Positions 23,187 through 55,737 of a DNA stretch of 64,000 nucleotides are shown in pieces. Origin of the DNA: Macrobrachium rosenbergii. Taxonomy: Eukaryota; Arthropoda; Malacostraca; Decapoda; Palaemonidae. The first letter of the stretch is position 1; every line of letters starts with the position of its first letter. Made by a program: the position numbers and the translations under genes. The notes below the pieces were generated by a model, which was given only the letters and a program-made list of their open reading frames with translations, searched no databases and had not been told where the DNA came from. The stretch spans positions 22,995,622-23,059,621 of the forward strand of contig NC_089782.1 in the NCBI RefSeq assembly GCF_040412425.1. The letters run 5' to 3'.

Positions 23187-23273
<87 letters not shown>
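23187..23273. repeat. (TA)n microsatellite
   Basis: An uninterrupted TA run abutting family 1 copy 4. Confidence 0.97.
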
Positions 23274-23276
<3 letters not shown>

Positions 23277-23921
23277 CACAATCCTCTTACGCGCGTCTGA
23301 AAAGACCTCCGATAATTAGGTTCCAGCAACGAGGTACTGACCACGGTACTGACCACGGTACTGACGACGGCGTTTCTGAAGAAGACGCAATTAGTTTTGA
23401 CGAATTCCCACGTCAGAGAGAGTCGGTGAAAATAACTAATTAAGACGTGATGCTTAGGAAGCTTACCCTTTTCTTCCTGACCCTTTCGTCTTTCCCTTTT
23501 TCATTTCCTTCGTGCCAAGGTTACTAAAAGGGCAGTGGGCTGCCTGTCTCATTCGCCTTTCTTAAAAATTAATACATAAATAAATAAAAAAAATAAATGG
23601 TCTTATGAGCGTTGAGATTATCTGACAGACTGAAAATGTCAAATGCCAATATAAGCTCTTATTTTGAACTTTAAAATAACTTCTTTAAAACTGAAAGTGA
23701 AGTTATAGCAATTGAAAACAATTATTCCAACTGTTGTTATGTCTTACAGAGGAACTTGTTGCTTTGAAAATTGTCAGTTTTCTCGTGATGTAAGGCTTGA
23801 AAATCACGTTACCGAAGGAAAGTCACCGGTACCATACGCTCCCAGCTCCAAAAGGATTTAGCTTATTCTCCTGCTCTGTAATTTCAAACTATCAATACTC
23901 AGTGGCTCTTCAGTCGTAACA

Positions 23922-24172
<251 letters not shown>

Positions 24173-24692
24173 TCTTACTTTAACGTAAAACAATAAATGC
24201 TCTGTTACATGAAACTTAAAACAGTACAGACGTTCAGTGTACCGTAATGATCAAAATGACATACCTTACGAAACATCATCGAACAGAAGCTGCCACCTTC
24301 TCCAATTATCTGACTGACGCAAAAAATAAATTATAAAATTGCCAGCGCACCAGTGCTCTCAAAATACCTCCGAGTACACGATCGACCGATAGTCTCTAAT
24401 GTGATAAGATTAGAATAAAGTCTTCACGAAACTCTGCATCGTCACCTGGGCCAGTTAAAGCCTGGTGAGTGGGAAGTCAAGTCTGGCTAAGGTCAGTCTT
24501 TAGACTCTCTAGACTTTTTAGACCTTGGTCTAACTAATACCTCACCAGCCACTGGTAGGAACTGCATATTTTAAGTGTTTCGGAACTTTTTGGTTGTCTA
24601 CTGGATTCTGAAAGGTTTGGGTAAGTTTTTCAAGGAGTAACTGCTTAATGCGTGTCGATTTCACTGTCGTTAGTTAGAGAAGTAACGTATAT

Positions 24693-24882
<190 letters not shown>

Positions 24883-25561
24883 TCTTCTTCTCGGCTTAAT
24901 CCCTAGTTGGGGTCGCTTTTTCAATTTTCAACGGCTCATTTCATAATTGATTTTAATCGACTTTTTACGGACGGTTGCCCTTTTTGCGCCCATAAATCAT
25001 AAGATGTAGTGGAATACCGTTCGGAATTTCCACGAACGATATTAGCAAACATCCAATTCCCAGCACTGCAATCATCTCCGCCTACAATATACTATGTATA
25101 AAAATCGACTGTATATCGAGAGAATCTTTGTAGCGTTCAGTATAGTGCAACCTGTTTCCTCATTATCACTTTCACGATAGTTTCCCTGTAAAAAAGCATC
25201 AGTAAGAAGCATTTGCATTTTCAGACGAAGGTATCTCAGTATCTGCAGTTCCTACAGTTTTCTGTGCCTCAGTCTTTGTAAGTCCAACAGTCATCCTTCT
25301 TCAGCTCTCTGTTCATGTATGCCAAACACACTCTCTCTATTACATTAACTGCAAAGTTCCTTTCCTGTTTCTCTATTTACCTAAGTCTTACAATTTTCCT
25401 TTGTCCCTTGACAGTATATCCCTTCTTCACACCCAACGTTTACGATCTTCTTACCATTCTCTTCTCCTTGCAAATACCCATTTAATTTGATTAAGAGGTT
25501 TAGGCCACAAAAAGCCAAGCATTTGCGCCTATATTGATTATTCCGCAACTATGTTAAGTAT
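24883..25561. other. Gene-free stretch
   Basis: Unique-looking sequence with pyrimidine-rich text near 25.25-25.48 kb. TTCTTCTTCTCGGCTTAAT with GGGGTCGCTTTTTC near 24885 resembles 36.19 kb (TTCTTCTTTGTCTTC, GGGGTCGCTG), so it may be a fragment of a further repeat family. Confidence 0.4.
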
Positions 25562-25832
25562 AACTTAGTTTAACCAGACCACTGAGCTGATTAACAGCTC
25601 TCCTAGGGCTGGCCCGAAGGATTAGACTTATTTTACGTGGCTAAGAACCGATTGGTTACCTAGCAACGGGACCTACAGTTTATTGTGGAATCCGAACCAC
25701 ATTATAGCGAGAAATGAATTTCTAGCACCAGAAATAAATTCCTCTAATTCTTCATTGGCCGGCCGGAGACTCGAACACGGGCCCAGCAGAGTGCTTTCCG
25801 AGAACCATACCGACCCGTCCAACGAGGAACTT
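25562..25832 (-). mobile_element. tRNA-derived SINE
   Basis: Read on the minus strand, the head contains GGTCGGTATGGTTCTCGG (A-box-like) and, about 35 bp further, GTGTTCGAGTCTCC (B-box-like, GTTCGANTC), the spacing expected of an internal pol III promoter. The body continues to a 3' tail reading CTAGGAGAGCTGTTAATCAG then CTCAGTGGTCTGGTTAAACT. A tail fragment of the same family lies near 36.5 kb. Transcription by RNA polymerase III is inferred from the boxes only. Confidence 0.8.
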
Positions 25833-25974
25833 TCCGTAACTATGTACACCAAATAGTATATGCTATTCTCTGATTCCATTCCCTTCTATAATTCCTTCAT
25901 TTCTCTCTGAAATAAAAAAAAAATGGGGTTGGGGGGTTTTACGCCGTTTTGAATCACTTAGGACCAAGAGAAGA

Positions 25975-26176
25975 CCAGTGCTAATACAACCCCTCTCATT
26001 CCTTTTACTGTACCACCGTTCATACCCTCTTTCTTCCATCTTCCTTTCCACTTTATCCTAACAACTGTTTCATAGTGCAACTGAGAGGTTTTCCTCCTGA
26101 TACACCTTTCAATCCTTTTTACTGTCAATTTCAGCGCTCAGTGACCTCATAGGTCCCTTTAGCCTAAATCCTATAC
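25975..26176 (-). repeat. Interspersed repeat family 1, copy 5 (truncated)
   Basis: On the minus strand: GACCTATGAGGTCACTGAGC, then AGGAGGAAAACCTCTCAGTTG, ending near AAAAGGAATGAGAGGGGTTG. The family 3' third is missing. Confidence 0.85.
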
Positions 26177-27336
26177 TCTAAGACCAGTGCTAACGACGAT
26201 GACGTCACTTTCCTCCGTGGGATCCAAAATGGAAACTCTGCCTCGGACTTGCCATGCGCTCTAGGGAGAAAACAGCTGTTACTATAAAAATGCCAAAAAC
26301 GCTTTTGGTGCGCGTGCACATGGTGTATGCGCATATACATACACAGCTACATGCAAGAACATGCACACAACATACGACGAGACTTTCTCAGTTCCAAGTC
26401 ACGACCATCAGACTTAGGAATCGGACAGCCGTCAGTGGCAAAAAATTTCATTAGCCCAATTTTGATGTTTGAAATGTAAAATCATTGAAAGACAGCTTAC
26501 ACCATACTCCCTATCTCAACCTTCGACAGGACGCTAATCCGGTTACGTCTCCCTCGCCTATCTCTGTTACATGTCAGGCCAACCGATAATAGGTGATTAC
26601 ACAGCTTAAAAAAAAAAAAACTAGCAACTTTGCAACTCATGATGACTAAGGCGTTTTTTTTTTAGGTTAACTCCAGCGTTGCCTAACAGTACAGGTAAAT
26701 CAAGGCTTTATAATAATAGTCGAAAGTATCTCGATTCAACGCGCTTTTCTAAAAAAATTTTCTGAGTTAATTTACGACTATACCAATAATTAACTAGAAC
26801 GATAATTGCAGTGGAATTGACCATGACGTCACTTGTGATCTTGATGCCTGCATATGCAAGCAGATCATTGCAGTGAAAGTTACAGTGAATGTTTTGCCGC
26901 ATTTGTTTTCATCTTCCTCATCATCACCACCACCAGTAACTTTATCATTAATGAAAGCACTTCACAATACAGTGAACAACTAATAAATGAATAATTAATC
27001 GAGAACTGAAATCCACAAAGTTTTACTTGTAATATACAATAATAAATTAAGTGAAAAGCACAGCTGTGATCTTTCGAGAGATGAACTTCACCAGGCTCTC
27101 GAAACCTCCCAGCTATAAGGTTCCATTTTTAACTCTGATTGTTGTATTCTTTTACATAACACGATTACAACCGAGCACAAAAATTTATAAAATCACAAAC
27201 ACAAAGACTATAACAACTAAGGAGGACAGGTACGGATAGTAAGAAGGCATCCTAATCTCAAACTATATAACTAAAATATATCTGTCGAAAACTGTTACCA
27301 AAATAAATAGAAAATAGAAACAAAATAAAACAGGGA
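26177..27336. other. Gene-free stretch
   Basis: Unique AT-rich sequence with no supported gene or strong repeat. Confidence 0.4.
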
Positions 27337-27595
27337 AGAATGCGCCGGAAGCTTCCTTTGCGCAACTGTTTTCTGTTGCAATTTATAACGGCACGCAGAT
27401 CATCGCTAACTTTAAACTTTAAAAATAAACAGCTAGAGGGGCTGCAATTTGATGTGTTTGATGACAGGAGGGCAGATGATCAACATACCAATTCTGCAGC
27501 CCTCAGCTCAGTAAATTTAAGATCTGAGGACGGACACAAAAGTGCGGATGGACAGACAACAAAGTGAACCTAATAGTCTTCTTTTACAGAAAACG
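27337..27595 (+). repeat. Interspersed repeat family 2, copy 2 (shortened)
   Basis: It has the 5' palindrome remnant TGCGCCGGAAGCTTCCTTTGCGCA, the central pair AGCTAGAGGGGCTGCAATTT / AATTCTGCAGCCCTCAGCTC, the GTGCGGATGGACAGACAAC block and the end TTTTACAGAAAACG. The segment between the 5' palindrome and the centre is reduced. Confidence 0.82.
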
Positions 27596-28075
27596 AAAAC
27601 AGACTAATACCTATGTTATGTCATTTTTCTTGTACCTTCACGTGGTTCCCTCTGTGTGGACCTTAGCGTGTATTTCACTTATGATAAAGACGAAAGGAGG
27701 TCACATTTTGAAAATAAATTCCACAAGCGTGAATAAGAATAACGTGATGTCATGCCATTTCTAATGCGACTTCTAGAACATTAAGCATACTGTAATTTTA
27801 GGATAAACCGTAGTCATGTATTCACACAGATAAGCAATACGCTGATTACTATGATAACATCATATTCGAGATTTGAGTTACACAAATACGTACCCTGATA
27901 AGAAAACTGCTCGTTCATGTATTGATTAAAAAATCAACTAGGACAAAATCTTTCCCAATCACTTTACTTTGATAAAACATAATTACGACGAATAACGTCA
28001 ACTGGAAAACAAATCACCACACGTGAAACGCTTTCAATTTCAGCAACCTAACAAGAGATGAACATAACAGAATGT

Positions 28076-28370
28076 AGAATTTAGGCCAAAGGCCTAGCGC
28101 TGGGACCTATGAGGTCATTCAGCGATGAGAAGGATATTGACAATAAATAGGTTTGAAAGGTGCAACAGGGGGGAAGCCTCGCAGTTGCAGTATGAAACAA
28201 TTGTTAGGAGAGGGTGGAAAGTAAGATGGAAGATAATATGAACGGAGGTACGGGAAAAGGAAGGAAAGTAGTTGCAGCTAGGGGCCGGAGGCACGATGCA
28301 AAGAACCTAAAGTAATGCCTACAGTGCACCGCGTGAGGTGCACTGACGGCACTAACTCCCTGCCGGTCCT
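28076..28370 (+). repeat. Interspersed repeat family 1, copy 6
   Basis: Near full length, GTAGAATTTAGGCCAAAGGC to GCACTGACGGCACTAACTCC. Confidence 0.9.
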
Positions 28371-28814
28371 ACCAAGAGATAAATTAACAGTTAAATTAAA
28401 CCTAACTTCTCATCCGATATTTTCCTATGTATGATAAAATTAAATGAAAGACCAAAATACTGACTTCAAAGAACTGACGAATTTAGATTTGTTTGGGACG
28501 ATCAACTTCCAAATGAAACAAATATTCTAAAGAAATTAACTGACCACACATGACACGTCCGACACCGAAGGAAGTCTGGGCATCAACTTGGCATTTCTCG
28601 AATAGTTGCCTCGATGCCCAAACCGGTAAGGAAAAGTGAATTCAAATGAAATTATGAAGACATCAGTGCAAAATTAACATTCGAATGTTGTTAATCTCAA
28701 GGACGTCCAGATTAGTATAACCAATATGAATATAGTATTAATCAAATCAATGATTGGAAGAAAATAACTGAAAATCATAAGTCTCTAAGAGAGAACATAA
28801 ACTTTCCTTACTAT

Positions 28815-29155
28815 AATATATATATATATATATATATAAATTTATATAAATACAAATATATATATATATATATATATATACAAATATATTATATATATAT
28901 AAGATATACAAATATATATATATATATATATATATGCCTAAATTGAATATATATAGATATGTCTAATATATTGAATATATATATAATATAATATGATGTG
29001 AGAATATATATATATATATATATATGAACTTAGACACATGAGAAGTTTTTGGATGAATTACATGCCTTCTGACACACATCGGGAGGTGGAGGAACTGCCT
29101 GCCCTGGACTCTCACTTGAAAACCAAGGTTCGCTATGTGACTGTATACACACACG

Positions 29156-29212
<57 letters not shown>
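28815..29212. repeat. (TA)n tracts upstream of the first recognised ABCG exon
   Basis: Interrupted TA runs at 28815-28935 and 29003-29024, and a longer run at 29157-29211 followed by a (GT)n stub near 29236. Confidence 0.93.
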
Positions 29213-29221
<9 letters not shown>

Positions 29222-29278
29222 CGTGTGTAAAAATGTGTGTGTGTGTGTCTTTTTAATCATTCCTACTTTTGCCAACAG

Positions 29279-48265
<18,987 letters not shown>

Positions 48266-49300
48266 AGCTCCCCCTCTCAACTGCCTTCGTTCATCGACTG
48301 AGCTGGGGATCTGGTCTAAGGCTTCAAGTCTGGTGACGGATAAGCTCACGTTCACTTCATGGTGCTAGTCGTCGATGTAAACATGACCTACCATAGGGGT
48401 TTCGTTACTTTGGAAATTGAAGAATCCGAGTCTATAATTTGTTTCATATTTGAGGCAATGACAGCAAATTCAGATATCTTAATTCTTATATTTATGCCCA
48501 TTTTATTATTTATTTAATGTTTGCGTTGAGGAAACCACGGCAGGAGGTGCTATCTGAACTGAAGTGGTTCGACAAATATTTTGACCCCGTTGTCTTTACT
48601 GATCTTCCTATAACCTGGTCCAAGTCGCCCTGCCAATGTGAAGTATGTGAACCGATAACTAAAATGACTGACAGTATAAAGTGCAACATTGTTCCTTGGT
48701 TATTAATATACAGATTATTCGTAACGACCTATCTATAAACAAAATCTTCACTGCTTCAATCTCACAGCTCAGAACATTTATAATAGTCGTCTTCACTAGC
48801 AACCTATATGCCTATTTAAATTTCATTACAGACTGCTATGAAAATAAGTAGATAATTAACGGGTTCTCTGCCTAGTCATACGCAAAGTTTGATGTACGTT
48901 ATTTATCACTTAATAATTTCTCCCGCCATAATCGACACGGTTATGCAAAACAGCTTATTTGTATAAATATACATGTCAACATTAAAATTTTTAAAAAATT
49001 ATCATTATTTATTTTTTTCTCCTCTAACCTTCTGTGTGTACCAGACTGTTGTTGACAAAATTCATTAACAGTAAGTGCTCGACAAAATTCGTAGGTTAAA
49101 TGCATTTTTCAAAAGCTTCGCGACAACATGTCATTACCAAATGACATGAAAAAAGTCGATGACAAAAATTCACCGGTTGAAGTCGTTGAAAAACGTCAGT
49201 CAAAATGTAAACGAAATCTCATTGGCAAATTACACTTGGTACAAAGTCGTCGACATAAAATCATTGCCAGAAAAATAAATAAAAATGGCGTGTAAAACAT
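48266..49300 (+). other. Probable 3' UTR of the ABCG gene, length uncertain
   Basis: No further coding exon is needed after the stop. Candidate poly(A) signals are ATTAAA at 48981-48986 and AATAAA at 49274-49279; which is used cannot be told. Confidence 0.4.
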
Positions 49301-51461
49301 ATCGACACGATCCCGTACGCACACACACACACACGTGAAATTTTACATCTGTAGAGTTCTAAACATTTACTTGTTATGTGGTTGTAATATATATGTGATC
49401 ACAGACAATGAAACTGAAATTATGAAATCTGGCTCACTGCTGCAGACAAAACTATAAATTATACATCTTGAGATCAGGGTTAAATTCAGACCATGAACTT
49501 ATTTCTTCGCCTTCGTCTATTCTTCACTTCGACAAGGATCTCCCTCTGTCAGTTTTTATTATTCTTCTTCTTTAAAGGATCTTACACGAATGTACAACCT
49601 TCCTTGTCTACGCTACGTACCCTGGAAATAAGTCTTTTCAACGTTTACCTTATGAAGTATTACATTTTCTATGTCAGCTAACTGTAAGTTCGTTTTCTAT
49701 CATCTGCAGTTAACGATAACTTTCGTATTTGCGATTTACTTATTTCATAAATGTGCATACAACGCTGTTTAGGATAGCAAAATGAACTTCTTGAAGATTT
49801 GTTTTTCTTGCAATGACCGAGGAAAATATTCAAATTTTAAATCTGCGCCCACACGAGACTGGCAATCGGTAAGTTTTAGTTTAATAATAGCTTTCAATTA
49901 CTATCCATTCCATTTCAAACGGTTTCAGTTGTACATATGCGCGGTTGAACATATTTCGAGGTTCGTTCCGAAGTCAGAGAACATTACGTTATGCAACGTT
50001 CTTTTCACAAGTTGGCTCAGTACTCTCTATTAAATACAGTAACTGACTCAGCCCCTTTCGCCTAAATTTCATAAATAGATTCTCCGGAAACTTCCATTCT
50101 TTCCATTTGTGTTATAAAAGTCCATTTTTGCATTTTATAATAGAAAATACTTCTACGTTGTACTTCAGGGAGTGGAGCGTTTAACTCTCAAATAGTGTGC
50201 TTTTTTTACCACAGTAACCACCTACCAAACTGAACGACCAACAATAATTGAACGTATATAGGCAGCTACAGATACAGTATATAACTGCGATGAATTCTGT
50301 GTGGAGGGAACTCTGATTCAGTTCTTCATAGAGCTAATGACTGTTACTTGTTTATCTCATAAAGTAAAAAAAAAATCACTTCAGTATTAGCGGTATTATT
50401 GAGGACTTCACGATATATAAAATGGATATCATAAACCTGGGCAAGATAAAAAGTGGCTTATGATTATGAATTAACATTTTGTCTCAAGTCCAGATTGTAA
50501 GGATTTCATCACCCATGTCCTTTTTGGTTACAAAATGAGGCATCAAATACAGAAATGAAGGATTTCTGGGAATCAAATAGCACGAATTTTGCCAAGTTCA
50601 ATTGTATACATTGATTCTTTGTTTTGAAATAAGTGGTTAGCTACAGATATACATATTTCCCGACCATACATAAAAAATCATGCAGATTGACAAAAATGTG
50701 AGCAAAGCATTCCATTTGCAATTTCTATAGTTATTAATAGGTTAACTAGTCCCAAATGATTTGTTCTTACTGAAAATATTCACATTCTTTTTGAACCAAC
50801 AAACTGCTCTAATGCTTAATAAATCAACTTTGTGCACAATAAATTTAATTTTATTTTGTTGAATTTTCAGTTGCATTTTCTTGCTCCTACCAATTCTATA
50901 AAATGAACAGTGAAGTACTAAAAATCACACTGAGGAAATAAATATCATATACTTCACTTCTTGAGTATTTTGTATATTTATCTTGTAACAGGTAGAGGAT
51001 TTTGTATCTTCAATAATACTAACATTATAAAGACGTGTATGAAATGTAAGCTTTCCTATATTAGACATATACGATATTAGTATCGAAAATAGATGTACAT
51101 GTTGCATAATCCCACCACACAGGAAACAGTTTAATGCAGAAAAAGTTATTTAACCAGACCCCCTAGTCCAGTTTATATGAAGTGCCCTTAGTGAGCATAG
51201 AGGGTTTCATTATGTGAGGAACGAAAACTGGAAATGAGAAAAGAACACAGTGCACCAGAGTGGAAAGAAATTGTTTCACACAAACCTACGAAAGAGAAAA
51301 CTTAAACAATAATGATGAGGGTGCTGATGAAAAATAAGTTGGACAGTCAAGTCTTGGTGAGCAAGAAGCAATGATGAAAGAAAGACAGATAATTTTGCTA
51401 CCTTCTTCCCAACCTCATAAATCAAGATAGGATCTATGTAAGAACGGAAAATGTTGAATAC
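49301..51461. other. Intergenic stretch between convergent genes
   Basis: AT-rich unique sequence with a short (CA)n near 49320. No gene supported. Confidence 0.5.
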
Positions 51462-51807
51462 AGGCGGTTCCCAGTTTACCACAGGGGTTCTGTTTTTCTG
51501 CCGCTTCGTAAACCGAAAAAGCGTCGAAAATCGTTAAAAATCCTACGAAAACCTTACTTTTAATGCTTTGGGTGTATTGAAAACGATGTAAACTGCATTT
51601 TTATTGAGTTTTTCATCAGAAAACCTGCAAATTTTTATTATTCTGCCGTTTTGGAGCCATATTTCTTCCGTCGGATCGGCGTACAACGCGTCGTAACCCT
51701 GGAACATGCGTTGTAAACCAGGAAATAATTTCTGATGAATATATTTGAAAAGCGTCGTAACATCGGAACGTCGTAAGCCGGACCCGTCGTAAACCGGGGA
51801 CTGCCTG
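51460..51807. mobile_element. TIR element (CAGGCAGTCCCC family), copy 1
   Basis: The left end CAGGCGGTTCCCAGTTTACC is mirrored by the right end, in complement CAGGCAGTCCCCGGTTTACG. Subterminal GTCGTAA/TTACGAC words repeat. It lacks a transposase. The flanks GTTGAATA and ATTGAGTA could be a worn 8-bp duplication, as hAT elements make, but this is weak. Confidence 0.75.
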
Positions 51808-53604
51808 ATTGAGTATATACATTACAAGAAGATTCATGGGAATTAAAATATGCATTATTTACTTATTCTGACTTTATTATATCACAGATCTTCCTCAGAG
51901 CAAACACATGCTGCTTATTTTGACCAGGTGAGGTAGAAACAGCAGGGGTGTAATGCATCCACCGGACTAATTAACCAAATACAGTAACTCCCATCCAATG
52001 AATTTTCCTGTACTACAACCTCTTCATTTCCTACCATCAATGAGTTCTTTTTTTCTAAATTATTTCCTTTATTAAACAATAAATATTGCACTGCTATATT
52101 GCAGTTACACACCTTGGCTATACTGTACCTTGAAATCCTATACAATGCAGAGAAAAGTTACTCTACTTATGGTGAATATCTATATTTCATTTTGGTGAAA
52201 GCTGAGATTATCATGTTACAGCATTAACACATTTTACTTTCAAGTCGATTATTTCAATAAATAAATAATGTAAAAAGGTAATAATGTCCTTAAAAGCCAG
52301 AGGATTACGCTATTTTGACTACACATGAATTGCATTTTCTCTTCCAGGGAAAACTAGCCAAGTTAGTTGAAAACTACCCCATAAAAAGTCACAGCCAGCA
52401 ACATTTAACCCATCATAAGCTAATTCATCATATTTCACAATCTTGTACTATTCACTCACAAACATACAAATAAAAGAATAAAGAATGTAATCTCATATCT
52501 TACAAAGAACATAAAAATAAAAAAAAATTTTAAAACAAACGTAACATAGATCCACAGATTCTAACATACAAAAATATTCATGTTGACTGTATTATTCTCA
52601 TGGCACTGATTACCCTGAACAGAAATCTTTTTAGATTAATATTTTTTTCAAGATGATAACACAACTCCTCCATGAAGATACTATGCTAACAGTTCATGAA
52701 AGAAATGAACCTATTAAAACGATTCTACTCTAATTTTTGACTGGACTGGATTGGATTATAAAATTATGCTTAAAAGCCAAGCACATGGACTTATTATTCA
52801 TGCAAAGAATAATGAACCAACCATGAACACATCAAAAGCCTTCATTTACATAGTTTGTCTAGAGACAATTATCAGGAAATATTATGTCCCTTATGTAAAC
52901 TGACCTCATTTTCTACACATGCCAAGTTTACTGAAATGATCACAATAACTCAATTTACTAAATCTTCTTTTTTAGTGGCACCAAATACCATGCCTTTCCT
53001 GCAGTGCTATATGACGCCTCTTCAGGCACTAGCAAGGCTTATTTTCAAAGTAAATCATATTTGTTCTAGCTTCTGGTCCAGCTCATTCTAGAAGTGTCTG
53101 AAGTTCTTCTCTCTTGCGTACTGAAGTTAGATGACAGTGGATAATACTGTAGGAATAAGAATACGTTTCCTGAGCAACGTCAGTACATTTCCACAAAATT
53201 ATCATTAACCATTCCTTACACTACCCTTATGATCACAGAAACATTCCAGTTGATTCAATGATGATGATATGCAAAACTTTAGCAAAGACTTCAATCCATT
53301 CACTAACATAATGATTTCTTAGTCCTCTAAATGGTCTTTTAACAAACTTTCACTAGCTTACTTTAAATTGGTATCATCACATCCCCAACACAATGTACAA
53401 AAATTGCTCAAAGACCCTACTAAAGTGCAAAACATTTCTGATTCTCCAAAGTCATGTGGCTAAACATTCTAATTGTTTCTGTGATGCAGAGTTTGTCCAA
53501 AATAGTCCTGACAAACCACAAACTTGAGCAGGATACTTGATTTTAAAATTCACAGTACCTTTATTAATGATATTTTTCAATTATCCATTTTTGAATAGTT
53601 TTGG
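51808..53604. other. Intergenic stretch
   Basis: AT-rich sequence, no gene supported on either strand. Confidence 0.5.
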
Positions 53605-53610
53605 TTTATT
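53605..53610 (-). terminator. Candidate poly(A) signal of the MFS gene
   Basis: AATAAA on the minus strand about 235 nt after the stop; another at 53560-53565. Confidence 0.4.
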
Positions 53611-53844
53611 TTTTCAGACTTCTTACAAATAAGTTGCTAAGTAAACAGCACAATCCTGACAAGATAATAGACTGTACGCCTTCTACATAAAAGTACCTGA
53701 GAGGCTGACTTATGAAAGATTTCTTAGAATCTGTGACACAAAATACAATCTTGATTCCGTAGCAAAATGTAACGTAACATAGCTTGCAAACCTGTTTGCT
53801 AAATTATCACCACAATAAATAAAATAACACTCGCATGACATATC

Positions 53845-54008
53845 CTACCTTAGTATGGTTGTTGACATCCCCATCGATACTGCCGCCAATACAAATGTAA
53901 GACCAGAGCGATGTATTTTAAGGAACTGGGGATACGCGGAATCGAACAATGCAGACCCAAGGAGTAATGACAGTTGAGCCATAGATGACATCACAGTCAA
54001 AACTCGAC
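53845..54008 (-). CDS. SLC46-like exon 8 (segments 11-12, stop)
   Basis: Acceptor TTATTGCAG. Encodes GRVLTVMSSMAQLSLLLGSA and SGLTFVLAAVSMGMSTTIL, then AGG TAG. The stop overlaps a donor-like AG|GTAGGA, so a further short C-terminal exon is possible though none was found. Confidence 0.8.
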
Positions 54009-55663
54009 CTGCAATAATACAGGATATTTCTTTAAGGATTGGCTTTGGTTCATTAAGCCCTACTCGAAATTATCACTTGCACTGGAGACAGCAATACTGT
54101 ACAGTGATTGTCACATTGACAAATAAACTCAGTTCTCTATACCTGCTTTGTTTGCATTCTTTTTTTTTTTTTGCCTTTCATAAAATACCAATTTTATTTT
54201 CAATTAAAAAGTACAGTAATAATTACGATAAATAGCTAAAACCTGACAATAACATTTATAACAAGATTCTGAATACAGGTAGTCCCTGGGTTATGACAGG
54301 GGTTCTGTTCCTACGCTGCAACCTAAGCCGAAAAACAGCGCAACCCGAGATATCATCAAAAATCATAAAAACTTTACTTTTAATCCTTTGGATGTCTTGA
54401 AAATGACATAACCTGCATTTTGATTGAGCTTTTCATCATAAACCGCTAAAGTTTGACCATTCTCCTGTTTTGGAGCTTTATTAAAGTTCAGTCTTCCATC
54501 AGACTGACGATGTAAACCGGGAATGTGCGCTGTAATCGGGAAATAATTTTTTATTAATATATTTGAAGACCATTGTAACCTCGGAACGACGTAAGTCGAG
54601 TATGACGTAACCTGGGGACTGCTGTAGCTGTTTCCAAAATACAATTCAAAGAAACAAAGTAGCTCCTAACTAGTCAATGAAAATACTGTATTGTGTTCAA
54701 GACTGCTATCCCAAGTCAGTATTCTACAAGTCCATAAGAGATTTGTTGTACAATGTTCTCAACAAATAATCTTCTATATGCCATCTTCTGTGGCTCTGGT
54801 AAACTTTGGACACTTTTTGACACACATTCTGTTGAATACTACAAGCATTTCTACAAGAATGTAGGTCTATTATCCTTTTTGAATTTCTAAATATTCTAAT
54901 GAGGCCTTCTACAACAAAAATGATTATAGTTTCTACACTTGAGTTTTAAACTAAATTTCAAGTCAATCCTAATTAAGGGATGTACTCCTTGAATGTTTTC
55001 ATAACTCACTTGCACTTCTTTGTTGCAGACATATCTGCATTATTTGCGACAATTATCTTAAATGACTCCCTATCACACCACCAATATGTTGGTAAACTTT
55101 CCATAAAACATATCTATCATCTTTATTATTCCAAAGTGTAATGTTCCTAACCCTTGAATATTCTTATCAACTAGAGTACTAATCGATCACTTCAATAGTC
55201 TGAGCTGAAGAAATAAAATAACACACAACAGGATGCAGCCTATACATTAATTATATACCAAAAATTTTATTTAGCTTAGTCTTGGGCTGTATCAAGAATA
55301 ACTACATTAAAAACGGAGACTTAATTTAAAAGAATTTAGAACTCTAGCAAAGTCTAAGTTACTATGAATTATCACAAGTAGCCCTTTAATGCACTATGAC
55401 AGTAATGGCTTGCAATTTCAGTGTTACTTTTTACAATCAAATGAGGGTAAATTGAAAGTAGGGAGATAATGACAGTTCATATGGATAGTTAATGAATGGA
55501 GGTAGCTGACTATAATTTTAGTAAAAGTATTTGGGAATGCAGTACAGTACTATGAATGTCTAAATGATGATTACAAAAGAGAGGCAAATCCCAAAATAAG
55601 TGAAACAAGACAGGACAGGATTGTCAAATATTTTGGTATGAGGAAAACTGTTTAGGGAAGCAG

Positions 55664-55737
<74 letters not shown>

